64,000 bases of DNA from Apostichopus japonicus (taxonomy: Eukaryota; Echinodermata; Holothuroidea; Aspidochirotida; Stichopodidae): the NCBI RefSeq assembly GCF_037975245.1, contig NC_092573.1, forward strand, positions 26,716,765-26,780,764, given 5' to 3'. A model generated the notes under the pieces. That model had not been told where the DNA came from, did not search any database, and saw nothing but the letters and a program-made list of their open reading frames with translations. This document shows positions 34,433 to 47,411 of the stretch, in pieces. The position numbers and the translations under genes were made by a program. Numbering within the stretch: the stretch's first letter is position 1; each line of letters begins with the position of its first letter.

Positions 34433-37400
34433 TTTTTCGAAATCCCGACATTTATACTTTTGAGCGTTACCATGGTTATGGAAATCAGTCCGATTTCCCC
34501 CATATTTTCAGGTTATCACCGCTATGATGTCCCCTTCCCACATTTGAATAAAACTTGTAGGTGGGTATCTTCTCCGGGGTGGTAGTGGGTTCATTTTGGA
34601 AAAAAACCGAAAAGGCCATAATATATAGTGTTACTATGTACGGGAAAATCCCGACTCTTCTACTCTGGAGCGTTACCATGGTTACTGGCGTGGTCCGATT
34701 ACGGCCATCTTTTCTGGGTACCACCGCTAGGGTGTCCCCTTGCTAAAATAGGATGAAACCTGTAGGTGGGTCTCTTCTCCGGGGTGGTAGGGGGGTCAGT
34801 ATGGAAAAAATCCGAAAATGTCATAATAATTAGTGTTACTATGTACGGGAAAATCACGACCCTTCTACTTTGGAGCGTTACCATGGTTACTGGAGTGGTC
34901 CGATTACGGCCATCTTTTAAGGGTACCACCGCTAGGGTGTCCCCTTCCCAAATTAGAATGAAACTTGTAGGTGTGTCACTTCTCCGGGGTGGTGGGGGGG
35001 TCATTTTGGAAAAAATCCGAAAATGTCATAATAATTAGTGTTACTATGTACGGGAAAATCCCGACCCTTCTACTTTGGAGCGTTACCATGGTTACTGGGG
35101 TGGTCCGATTACGGCCATCTTTTAAGGGTACCACCGATAGGGTGTCCCCTTCCCAAGTTAGAATGAAATTACTAGGTGTGTCACTTCTCCGGGTGGTAGG
35201 GGGTCATTTTGAGAAAAAAGTACAAACAGTCAGCAAAAAACTCTCCGTAGCGTGCGCCATGGGACGCCCGGAAGGCATTAAATTCCCCCACCACTCCCCA
35301 CGCCTCCAAACCGCCAAAATAATCTCAGATTCATCATCAGCGCCCCAAGAAGCACCAGAACAGGTGTATTTCGTTCGTTTATGTAGACACCCACTTTGGG
35401 TCGTGCCCCCCTCCCAATGGTTTATGGCCCCCCATGACCCCACACAACACCCAATTCCAAAATTAACTTCAGATTCGTGTTCAGCGTGTCGAGAACAACC
35501 AGAAAAGATACACACTGCCCGTCTTTGCGACAAAAATTATTTTCACCCAAAAAAACCATAAGGTTTTTACCGAAATTGCCCCAAAATGGATTTAGTCAAA
35601 ATGACGTCACAGGGGGTAATCGATGCCCAGGAGTCCAAATCTGCAACTCCCAGGTCCATACCTGCTTCCGTTCGGGAGATACGTGGTCCCAGAGGACCCG
35701 ATAGAAATACGTGTTCTTCATACGTGCAAAAGTCGGATAACCCCCTCTTTTCAACCCCCCCTCCTGTCCTCATTGAAGTACCCATTGAAATGAAATTTTG
35801 ACGTGTAGTAGAAGACACCCTCGTCTTTGTCATACGTCAATTTCGTGTAATTATCTGACCGGAAAAGGCTCTTTGTCTATATGATTTCTATTTGCGCCAA
35901 AAATAGGTGTTTTTGTCTTGAAAAGTTAAAAAAGTACCTCTTTTCGGTACCCCTTCCTTTCCACCGAGGGTATGTGACGGAGCTGAATTTTGGCTATGTG
36001 GGAGACAAGAGTCGTAGCTACGTGTAGACAACTCATACGGTAGCATTAATTTTCGGGAAGGGGGTATAGTCTATACGTTTTTGAGGTCCCCCCAAAAATA
36101 GGTTTTTTTCACCGGTAGCAGCTATGATAACCCTAAACAAGGACGCCAGCGCCGACGTCAACATTTGAGCAGCTTTTTTAATACCTTAGGTCAAATGGAA
36201 ATCAGGCAAAGTTATAATCGATGGATAGCCCTATCTGTGACCTTTAATTACCGGATGTCCCGTTCCCACCGGATGCCCGGTTTTGCTGTAGCGTGACGTC
36301 ACATCGACCCTCTTTTCGACTCATCTGTACCCATATCTCAACAACGGAACATCTGATCGTTCCTAAAATAGCACCAATGGATTCGGCATGTCCGAAACTA
36401 TCGGGAACAATATTTTCATGTATTTCGCGTGATTATTAATTTCTGACGTCATCGGGTGGTGGCGCTATTTTCGGCGAAAATTTCAGATTCACCCAATTTG
36501 CTCGAAATTTCAGATTTAGGTAGAACTGATAATTAAAAATTATAAAACCTTAGTTTGATTCAATTCCGGTATTTGATTATTATTTTATATTTTTTTAAGT
36601 ATTTTCTCATTAATATTTTATTTTGGCCGCCATTTTGTCAAACATTGATGATTTTTTTTAAAATTCACAGAATCAATAGAACATGTCCTGACATATTTTT
36701 GCTGCTATTTAAAAGGCAATCAATTATCTGGTTTTGCAATGATCGACAATATTGCGTTTGGTGACGTCACTTCCGGTCAGAATAAAAAAGGGTCAAAAGC
36801 GGAACTTATTTTGTACAGACTGAAGTGATAAGTCTTCGGTGTGAGTTACAGGTCGATAGCTCATTCCTCCCGTCTCAGAAACGGACCCCTAGGTAAAACT
36901 TTACAGCGCCCTCATTCAGAAAGTAAACGACTTGAAACAAGTTTAAGATAATCACGTGATAGTCCGCATCGAGTTACATCACGACACCAATTTGTGTCCC
37001 GAAAAACCATATCGTGTACACGCAGGAGTCGAATATGCTAACCCTAAGCTAACCCTAGCTAACCCTAGGGGTTGGGGTTAACTTTGAGTGGCAGCCATCT
37101 TGGATTGGTATGACCTTAGGTCAAAAAAAAACTTTTGACCATTTGTGGTTGTCCGACTTAATCATATCCAATAAAAAATAGAGAAAATTGATGAATTAAA
37201 TTTTTGACCTCTGATTGACCTTTGACCCGATGACCTCATGGCCGAAATTTTTCAGGTGACCTTTCCTTATGACCTCACACGTCATCGTTGCAAGTTTCGT
37301 GGTATTCGGTCACTCTCACGATCTTTGACCTTTTGTGGAAGGAACGACAGTTTTGACCTTTGACCCTCTATAACACGTGAACCGGAAGTGACATATACTT

Positions 37401-37650
37401 GCCATTTGCATATGTCAGTGCCCTATTGACCCTTAACAACCACAAGAAATTTGGAGGCCAGAAGTCAAAGTTTACGATTTTCGACCTTAACCCTAGGGGT
37501 AGTCATTTTTCAAAATAAAGTAGTAAACTAGTATGGTAAATCACTGGAATTTTATGGCTTTAATAAAAAGTCATGTGACCCAAACTGACCGGAAGTGTTG
37601 GTGGGTGTACTGTGACAACAGTTCAGCCCTTTGACCAAATATCGGCCCCC
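34433..37650. repeat. Macro-unit 2b: four subrepeats plus full module B (type I)
   Basis: Subrepeats at about 34433-35215 are of the 205-bp kind, containing CATAATAATTAGTGTTACTA. Module B (35215-37650) has the type I markers CCTCATTGAAGTACCC and AATACCTTAGGTC. Its hairpin has lost the palindromic centre (AACCATAAGGTTTTTACCG near 35557). The mini-telomere motif is at 37038-37082. Confidence 0.9.
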
Positions 37651-40600
37651 CGTAACCCCCACTTTTGGAGATAGACCAAAAAAAATGGACACTCGGGACC
37701 TGGAAATGGACGGTCGGGACCTGGAAATGGACACTCGGGACTCAGGCACCTACAACACTAAATTCTGGAAATACCGACTTTTATTCTTTGGAGCGTTACC
37801 ATGGTTACAAGGTCAGCCCGATCTATCCCATCTTTTCAGGGTACCACCGCTGGGGTGTCCTCTTTCTAAAATACCATGAAACATGTAGGTGCGTTCCTTC
37901 CCCGGGGTGATAGGGGGGTCAGTTTAAAAAAAATCCTAAAAATTCCTAAAAAATCCGACCCTTCTACTTTGAAGCGTTACCATGGTTACTTGGGTAGTCC
38001 GATTATGTTCATCTTTTCAGGGTACCACCGCTAGGGTATCTTCTTTCTAAAATACTATGAAACTTGTAGGTGCGTTTCTTTCCCGGGGTGATAGGAGGGT
38101 CATTTTGAAAAACTTCCTAAAAATTCCGACCATTCTACTTGGAGCGTTACCATGGTCACTTGGGTAGTCCGATTATGGCCATCTTCTCAGGGTACCACCG
38201 CTAGGGTGTCCTTTTTCTAAAATACTATGAAACTTGTAGGTGCGTTTCTTCCCCGGGGTGATAGGGGGGTAATTTTGAAATAAAATCCAAAAAATTCCGA
38301 CCCTTCTACTTTGGAGCGTTACCATGGTTACTAGGTGAGTCCAAATTACCCAATCTTTTCAGGGTAGCACCACTAGGGTGTCCCCTTTCCAAAATTAGAA
38401 TAAAACTTCTAGGTTTGTCACTTCTCCGGGTGGTAGGGGGGTCATTTTGATAAGAAGTATAAACAGTCAGCAAAAAACTCTCGGTAGCGTGCGCCATGGA
38501 ACGCCCGGTAGGCATTAAATTCCCCCACCACTCCCCACGCCTACGAACCGCCAAAATAATCTCAGATTCATCATCAGCACCCCAAGAAGCACCAGAACAG
38601 GTGTATTTCGTTCGTTTATGTAGACACCCACTTGTGGTCGTGCCCCCCTCCCAATGGTTTATGGCCCCCCATGACCCCACACAACACCCAATTCCAAAAT
38701 TAACTTCAGATTCGTGTTCAGCGTGTCGAGAACAACCAGAAAAGATACACACTGCCCGTCTTTGCGACAAAAATTATTTTCACCCAAAAAAACCATAAGG
38801 GGTACCCCTTACGGTTTTTACCGAAATTGCCCCAAAATGGATTTGGTCAAAATGACGTCACAGGGGGTAATCGATGCCCAGGAGCCCAAATCTGCAACTC
38901 CCAGGTCCATATCTGCTTCCGTTCGGGAGATACGTGGTCCCAGAGGACCCGATAGAAGTACGTGTTCTTCATACGTGTAAAAGTCGGATAACCCCCTCTT
39001 GTCAACCCCCCTCCTGTCTTCTCTGAAGTACCCATCGACATGAAATTTTGACGTGTAGTAGAAGACACCCTCGTCTTTGTCATACGTCAATTTCGTGTAA
39101 TTATCTGACCGGAAAAGGCTCTTTGTCTATATGATTTCTACTTGCGCCAAAAATAGGTGTTTTTGTCTTGAAAAGTTAAAAAAGTACCTCTTTTCGGTAC
39201 CCCTTCCTTTCCACCGAGGGTATGTGACGGGGCTGAATTTTTGTTATGTGGGAGAAGAGAGTCGTAGCTACGTGTAGACAACTCATACGGTAGCATTAAT
39301 TTTCGGGAAGGGGGTATAGTCTATACGTTTTTGAGGTCCCCCCAAAAATAGGTGTTTTTCACCGGTAGCAGCTATGATAACCCTAAACAAGGACGCCAGC
39401 GCCGACGTCAACATTTGAGTAGCTTTTTTACCACCTTAGGTCAAATGGAAATCAGTCAAAGTTATAATCGATGGATAGCCCTATCTGTGACCTTTTATCA
39501 CCGGATGTCCCGTTCCCACCGGATGCCCGGTTTTGCTGTAGCGTGACGTCACATCGACCCACTTTTCGACATGTCTGTACCCATATCTCAACAACGGAAC
39601 ATCCGATCGTTTCCAAAATAGCACCAATGGATTCGGCATGTCCGAAACTATCGGGAACAATATTTTCATGTATTTCGCGTGATTTCTAATTTCTGACGTC
39701 ATCGGGTGGTGGCGCTATTTTCGGCGAAAATTTCAAATTCACCCAATTTGCTCGAAATTTCAGATTTAGGTAGAACTAATAATTAGAAATAATATAAACG
39801 TCGTTTGATGCAATTCCGGTCTTTGATTATATTTTTTATATTTTTTAAACATATTTTCTCATTAATATTTTATTTTGGCCGCCATTTTGTCAAACATTGA
39901 TGATTGTTTTTGAAATTCACAGAATCAATAGAACATGTCCTGACATATTTTTGCTGCTATTTTAAAAGGCAATCGATTATCTAGTTTTGCAATGATCGAC
40001 AATATTGCGTTTGGTGACGTCACTTCCGGTCAGAATAAAAAAGGGTCAAAAGCGGAACTTATTTTGTACAGACTCAAGTGATAAGTCTTCGGTGTGAGTT
40101 ACAGGTCGATAGCTGATTCCTCCCGTCTCAGAAACGGACCCCTAGGTAAAACTTTAAAGCGCCCTCATTCAGAAAGTAAACGACTTGAAACAAGTTTAAG
40201 ATAATCACGTGATAGTACGCATCGAGTTACATCACGACACCAATTTGTGTCCCGAAAAACCATATCGTGTACACACAGGAGTCGAATATGCTAACCCTAA
40301 GCTAACCCTAGCTAACCCTAGGGGTTGGGGTTAACTTTGAGTGGCAGCCATCTTGGATTGGTATGACCTCAGGTCAAAAAAAACTTTTGACCATTTTTGG
40401 TGGTCCTACTTATCATATCGAATAAAAAAAAAGAAAAAATTGATGAATTAATTTTTTGACCTCTGATTGACCTTTGACCCGATGACCTCATGGCCGAAAT
40501 TTTTCAGGTGACCATTCCTTATGACCTCACACGTCATCGTTGCAAGTTTCGCGGTATTCGGTCACTCTCACGATCCTTGACCTTTTGTGGAAGGAACGAC

Positions 40601-40902
40601 AGTTTTGACCTTTGACCCTCTATAACACATGAACCGGAAGTGACATATACTTGCCCTTTGCATATGTCAGTGCCCTATTGACCCTTAACAACCACAAGAA
40701 ATTTGGAGGTCAGAGATCAAAGTTTACGATTTTCGACCTTAACCCTAGGGGTAGTCATTTTTCAAAATAAAGTAGTAAACTAGTATGGTAAATCACTGGA
40801 ATTTTATGGCTTTAATAAAAAGTCATGTGACCCAAACTGACCGGAAGTGTTGGTGGGTGTACTGTGACAACAGTTCAGCCCTTTGACCAAATATCGGCCC
40901 CC
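37651..40902. repeat. Macro-unit 3 (3,252 bp), module B type II
   Basis: It has the 21-bp block with three copies, four subrepeats of about 172-182 bp (37770-38440) and module B. Type II markers: CTTCTCTGAAGTACCCATCGACATG and ACCACCTTAGGTC. A 16-bp palindrome is at 38796-38811 and the mini-telomere motif at 40291-40335. Its body resembles unit 7 more than its neighbour, unit 4. Confidence 0.93.
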
Positions 40903-43900
40903 CGTAACCCCCACTTTTGGAGATAGACCAAAAAAAATGGACACTCGGGACCTGGAAATGGACGGTCGGGACCTGGAAATGGACACTCGGGACTCAGGCA
41001 CCTACAACACTAAATTCTGGAAATACCGACTTTTATAATTTGGAGCGTTACCATGGTTACAAGGTCAGTCCGATTTATCCCATCTTTTCAGGCTACCACC
41101 GCTGGGGTGTCCTCTTTCTAAAATACCATGAAACATGTAGGTGCGTTCCTTCCCCGGGGTGATAGGGGGGTCATTTTGAAAAAATCCTAAAAATTCCTAA
41201 AAATTCCGACCCTTCTACTTTGGAGCGTTACCATGGTTACTTGGGTAGTCCGATTATGGCCATCTTTTCAGGGTACCACCGCTAGGGTGTCTTCTTTCTA
41301 AAATACTATGAAACTTGTAGGTGCGTTGCTTCCCCGGGATGATAGGAGGGTCAATTTGAAAAAAATCCTTAAAATTCCGACCATTCTACTTGGAGCGTTA
41401 CCATGGTCACTTGGGTAGTCCGATTATGGCCATCTTCTCAGGGTACCACCGCTAGGGTGTCCCCTTTCTAAAATACTATGAAACTTGTAGGTGCGTTTCT
41501 TCCCCGGGGTGATAGGGGGGTAATTTTGAAATAAAATCCAAAAAATTCCGATCCTTCTACTTTGGAGCGTTACCATGGTTACTAGGTGAGTCTATATTAC
41601 CCAATCTTTTCAGGGTACCACCGCTAGGGTGTCCCCTTTCCAAAATTAGAATAAAACTCCTAGGTTTGTCACTTCTCCGGGTGGTAGGGGGGTCATTTTG
41701 AGAAGAAGTATAAACAGTCAGCAAAAAACTCTCGGTAGCGTGCGCCATGGAACGCCCGGTAGGCATTAAATTCCCCCACCACTCCCCACGCCTACGAACC
41801 GCCAAAATAATCTCAGATTCATCATCAGCACCCCAAGAAGCACCAGGACAGGTGTATTTCGTTCGTTTATGTAGACACCCACTTGGAGTCGTGCCCCCCT
41901 CCCAATGGTTTATGGCCCCCCATGACCCCACACAACACCCAATTCCAAAATTAACTTCATTTTCGTGTTCAGCGTGTCGAGAACAACCAGAAAAGATACA
42001 CACTGCCCGTCTTTGCGACAAAAATTATTTTCACCCAAAAAAACCATAAGGGGTACGTACCCCTTACGGTTTTTACCGAAATTGCCCCAAAATGGATTTG
42101 GTCAAAATGACGTCACAGGGGGTAATCGATGCCCAGGAGCCCAAATCTGCAACTCCCAGGTCCATACCTGCTTCCGTTCGGGAGATATAGGGTCCCAGAG
42201 GACCCGATAGAAATACGTGTTCTTCATGCGTGCAAAAGTTGGAAAACCCCCTCTTGTCAACCCCCCCTCCTGTCCTCATTGAAGTACCCATTGAAATGAA
42301 ATTTTGACGTGTAGTAGAAGACACCCTCGTCATTGTCATACGTCAATTTCGTGTAATTATCTGACCGGAAAAGGCTCTTTGTCTATATGATTTCTACTTG
42401 CGCCAAAAATAGGTGTTTTTGTCTTGAAAAGTAAAAAAAGTACCTCTTTTCGGTACCCCTTCCTTTCCACCGAGGGTATGTGACGGAGCTGAATTTTGGC
42501 TATGTGGGAGACAAGAGTCGTAGCTACGTGTAGACAACCCATACGGTAGCATTAATTTTCGGGAAGGGGGTATAGTCTATACGTTTTTGAGGTCCCCCCC
42601 AAAATAGGTGTTTTTCACCGGTAGCAGCTATGATAACCCTAAACAAGGACGCCAGCGCCGACGTCAACATTCGAGCAGCTTTTTTAATACCTTAGGTCAA
42701 ATGGAAATCAGGCAAAGTTATAATCGATGGATAGCCCTATCTGTGATCTTTAATTACCGGATGTCCCGTTCCCACCGGATGCCCGGTTTTGCTGTAGCGT
42801 GACGTCACATCGACCCACTTTTCGACTCATCTGTACCCATATCTCAACAACGGAACATCCGATCGTTCCTAAAATAGCACCAATGGATTCGGCATGTCCG
42901 AAACTATCGGGAACAATATTTTCATGTATTTCGCGTGATTTCTAATTTCTGACGTCATCGGGTGGTGGCGCTATTTTCGGCGAAAATTTCAAATTCACCC
43001 AATTTGCTCGAAATTTCAAATTTAGGTAGAACTGATAATTACAAATTATAAAACCTTAGTTTGATTCAATTCCGGTCTTTGATTATTATTTTATATTTTT
43101 TTAAAGTATTTTCTCATTAATATTTTATTTTGGCCGCCATTTTGTCAAACATTGATGATTTTTTTTTAAATTCACAGAATCAATAGAACGTGTCCTGACA
43201 TATTTTTGCTGCTATTTAAAAGGCAATCGATTATCTAGTTTTGCAATGATCGACAATATTGCGTTTGGTGACGTCACTTCCGGTCAGAATAAAAAAGGGT
43301 CAAAAGCGGAACTTATTTTGTACAGACTCAAGTGATAAGTCTTCGGTGTGAGTTACAGGTCGATAGCTCATTCCTCCCGTCTCAGAAACGGACCCCTAGG
43401 TAAAACTTTAAAGCGCCCTCATTCAGAAAGTAAACGACTTGAAACAAGTTTAAGATAATCACGTGATAGTACGCATCGAGTTACATCACGACACCAATTT
43501 GTATCCCGAAAAACCATATCGTGTACACACAGGAGTCGAATATGCTAACCCTAAGCTAACCCTAGCTAACCCTAGGGGTTGGGGTTAACTTTGAGTGGCA
43601 GCCATCTTGGATTGGTATGACCTTAGGTCAAAAAAAAACTTTTGACCATTTTTGGTGGTCCGACTAATCGTATCCAATAAAAAATAGAGAAAATTGATGA
43701 ATTAAATTTTTGACCTCTGATTGACCTTTGACCCGATGACCTCATGGCCGAAATTTTTCAGGTGACCTTTCCTTATGACCTCACACGTCATCGTTGCAAG
43801 TTTCGCGGTATTCGGTCACTCTCACGATCCTTGACCTTTTGTGGAAGGAACGACAGTTTTGACCTTTGACCCTCTATAACACATGAACCGGAAGTGACAT

Positions 43901-44156
43901 ATACTTGCCCTTTGCATATGTCAGTGCCCTATTGACCCTTAACAACCACAAGAAATTTGGAGGTCAGAGATCAAAGTTTACGATTTTCGACCTTAACCCT
44001 AGGGGTAGTCATTTTTCAAAATAAAGTAGTAAACTAGTATGGTAAATCACTGGAATTTTATGGCTTTAATAAAAAGTCATGTGACCCAAACTGACCGGAA
44101 GTGTTGGTGGGTGTACTGTGACAACAGTTCAGCCCTTTGACCAAATATCGGCCCCC
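40903..44156. repeat. Macro-unit 4 (3,254 bp), module B type I
   Basis: It has four subrepeats and a type I body. The hairpin centre is the 20-bp palindrome TAAGGGGTACGTACCCCTTA at 42047-42066. It is almost identical to unit 5 along most of its length, which points to very recent duplication or gene conversion. Confidence 0.94.
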
Positions 44157-47100
44157 CGTAACCCCCACTTTTGGAGATAGACCAAAAAAAATGGACACTC
44201 GGGACCTGGAAATGGACGGTCGGGACCTGGAAATGGACACTCGGGACTCAGGCACCTACAACACTAAATTCTGGAAATACCGACTTTTATAATTTGGAGC
44301 GTTACCATGGTTACAAGGTCAGTCCGATTTATCCCATCTTTTCAGGGTACCACCGCTGGGGTGTCCTCTTTCTAAAATACCATGAAACATGTAGGTGCGT
44401 TCCTTCCCCGGGGTGATAGGGGGGTCATTTTGAAAAAATCCTAAAAATTCCTAAAAATTCCGACCCTTCTACTTTGGAGCGTTACCATGGTTACTTGGGT
44501 AGTCCGATTATGGCCATCTTTTCAGGGTACCACCGCTAGGGTGTCTTCTTTCTAAAATACTATGAAACTTGTAGGTGCGTTGCTTCCCCGGGGTGATAGG
44601 AGGGTCAATTTGAAAAAAATCCTTAAAATTCCGACCATTCTACTTGGAGCGTTACCATGGTCACTTGGGTAGTCCGATTATGGCCATCTTCTCAGGGTAC
44701 CACCGCTAGGGTGTCCCCTTTCTAAAATACTATGAAACTTGTAGGTGCGTTTCTTCCCCGGGGTGATAGGGGGGTAATTTTGAAATAAAATCCAAAAAAT
44801 TCCGATCCTTCTACTTTGGAGCGTTACCATGGTTACTAGGTGAGTCCATATTACCCAATCTTTTCAGGGTACCACCGCTAGGGTGTCCCCTTTCCAAAAT
44901 TAGAATAAAACTCCTAGGTTTGTCACTTCTCCGGGTGGTAGGGGGGTCATTTTGAGAAGAAGTATAAACAGTCAGCAAAAAACTCTCGGTAGCGTGCGCC
45001 ATGGAACGCCCGGTAGGCATTAAATTCCCCCACCACTCCCCACGCCTACGAACCGCCAAAATAATCTCAGATTCATCATCAGCACCCCAAGAAGCACCAG
45101 AACAGGTGTATTTCGTTCGTTTATGTAGACACCCACTTGGGGTCGTGCCCCCCTCCCAATGGTTTATGGCCCCCCATGACCCCACACAACACCCAATTCC
45201 AAAATTAACTTCAGATTCGTGTTCAGCGTGTCGAGAACAACCAGAAAAGATACACACTGCCCGTCTTTGCGACAAAAATTATTTTCACCCAAAAAAACCA
45301 TAAGGGGTACGTACCCCTTACGGTTTTTACCGAAATTGCCCCAAAATGGATTTGGTCAAAATGACGTCACAGGGGGTAATCGATGCCCAGGAGCCCAAAT
45401 CTGCAACTCCCAGGTCCATACCTGCTTCCGTTCGGGAGATATAGGGTCCCAGAGGACCCGATAGAAATACGTGTTCTTCATGCGTGCAAAAGTTGGAAAA
45501 CCCCCTCTTGTCAACCCCCCCTCCTGTCCTCATTGAAGTACCCATTGAAATGAAATTTTGACGTGTAGTAGAAGACACCCTCGTCATTGTCATACGTCAA
45601 TTTCGTGTAATTATCTGACCGGAAAAGGCTCTTTGTCTATATGATTTCTACTTGCGCCAAAAATAGGTGTTTTTGTCTTGAAAAGTAAAAAAAGTACCTC
45701 TTTTCGGTACCCCTTCCTTTCCACCGAGGGTATGTGACGGAGCTGAATTTTGGCTATGTGGGAGACAAGAGTCGTAGCTACGTGTAGACAACTCATACGG
45801 TAGCATTAATTTTCGGGAAGGGGGTATAGTCTATACGTTTTTGAGGTCCCCCCCAAAATAGGTGTTTTTCACCGGTAGCAGCTATGATAACCGTAAACAA
45901 GGACGCCAGCGCCGACGTCAACATTCGAGCAGCTTTTTTAATACCTTAGGTCAAATGGAAATCAGGCAAAGTTATAATCGATGGATAGCCCTATCTGTGA
46001 TCTTTAATTACCGGATGTCCCGTTTCCACCGGATGCCCGGTTTTGCTGTAGCGTGACGTCACATCGACCCTCTTTTCGACTCATCTGTACCCATATCTCA
46101 ACAACGGAACATCCGATCGTTCCTAAAATAGCACCAATGGATTCGGCATGTCCGAAACTATCGGGAACAATATTTTCATGTATTTCGCGTGATTTTTAAT
46201 TTCTGACGTCATCGGGTGGTGGCGCTATTTTCGGCGAAAATTTCAAATTCACCCAATTTGCTCGAAATTTCAGATTTAGGTAGAACTGATAATAACAAAT
46301 TATAAAACGTTAGTTTGATTCAATTCCGGTCTTTGATTATTATTTTATATTTTTTTAAAGTATTTTCTCATTAATATTTTATTTTGGCCGCCATTTTGTC
46401 AAACATTGATGATTTTTTTTGAAATTCATAGAATCGATAGAACATGTCCTGACATATTTTTGCTGCTATTTAAAAGGCAATCGATTATCTAGTTTTGCAA
46501 TGATCGACAATATTGCGTTTGGTGACGTCACTTCCGGTCAGAATAAAAAAGGGTCAAAAGCGGAACTTATTTTGTACCGACTCAAGTGATAAGTCTTCGG
46601 TGTGAGTTACAGGTCGATAGCTGATTCCTCCCGTCTCAGAAACGGACCCCTAGGTAAAACTTTAAAGCGCCCTCATTCAGAAAGTAAACGACTTGAAACA
46701 AGTTTAAGATAATCACGTGATAGTACGCATCGAGTTACATCACGACACCAATTTGTGTCTCGAAAAACCATATCGTGTACACACAGGAGTCGAATATGCT
46801 AACCCCAAGCTAACCCTAGCTAACCCTAGGGGTTGGGGTTAACTTTGAGTGGCAGCCATCTTGGATTGGTATGACCTCAGGTCAAAAAAAAACTTTTGAC
46901 CATTTTTGGTGGTCCGACTAATCATATCGAATAAAAAAAAAGAAAAAATTGATGAATTAAATTTTTGACCTCTGATTGACCTTTGACCCGATGACCTCAT
47001 GGCCGAAATTTTTCAGATGACCTTTCCTTATGACCTCACACGTCATCGTTGCAAGTTTCGTGGTATTCGGTCACTCTCACGATCTTTGACCTTTTGTGGA

Positions 47101-47411
47101 AGGAACGACAGTTTTGACCTTTGACCCTCTATAACACATGAACCGGAAGTGACATATACTTGCCCTTTGCATATGTCAGTGCCCTATTGACCTTTAACAA
47201 CCACAAGAAATTTGGAGGTCAGAGATCAAAGTTTACGATTTTCGACCTTAACCCTAGGGGTAGTCATTTTTCAAAATAAAGTAGTAAATTAGTATGGTAA
47301 ATCACTGGAATTTTATGGCTTTAATAAAAAGTCATGTGACCCAAACTGACCGGAAGTGTTGGTGGGTGTACTGTGACAACAGTTCAGCCCTTTGACCAAA
47401 TATCGGCCCCC
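44157..47411. repeat. Macro-unit 5 (3,255 bp), module B type I
   Basis: It has four subrepeats and a type I body, with the 20-bp palindrome at 45301-45320. Its first part matches unit 4, while its distal body (about 46290-46750) shares private variants with unit 6 (GATAATAACAAATTATAAAA, CTCGAAAAACC), so it looks mosaic. Confidence 0.94.
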
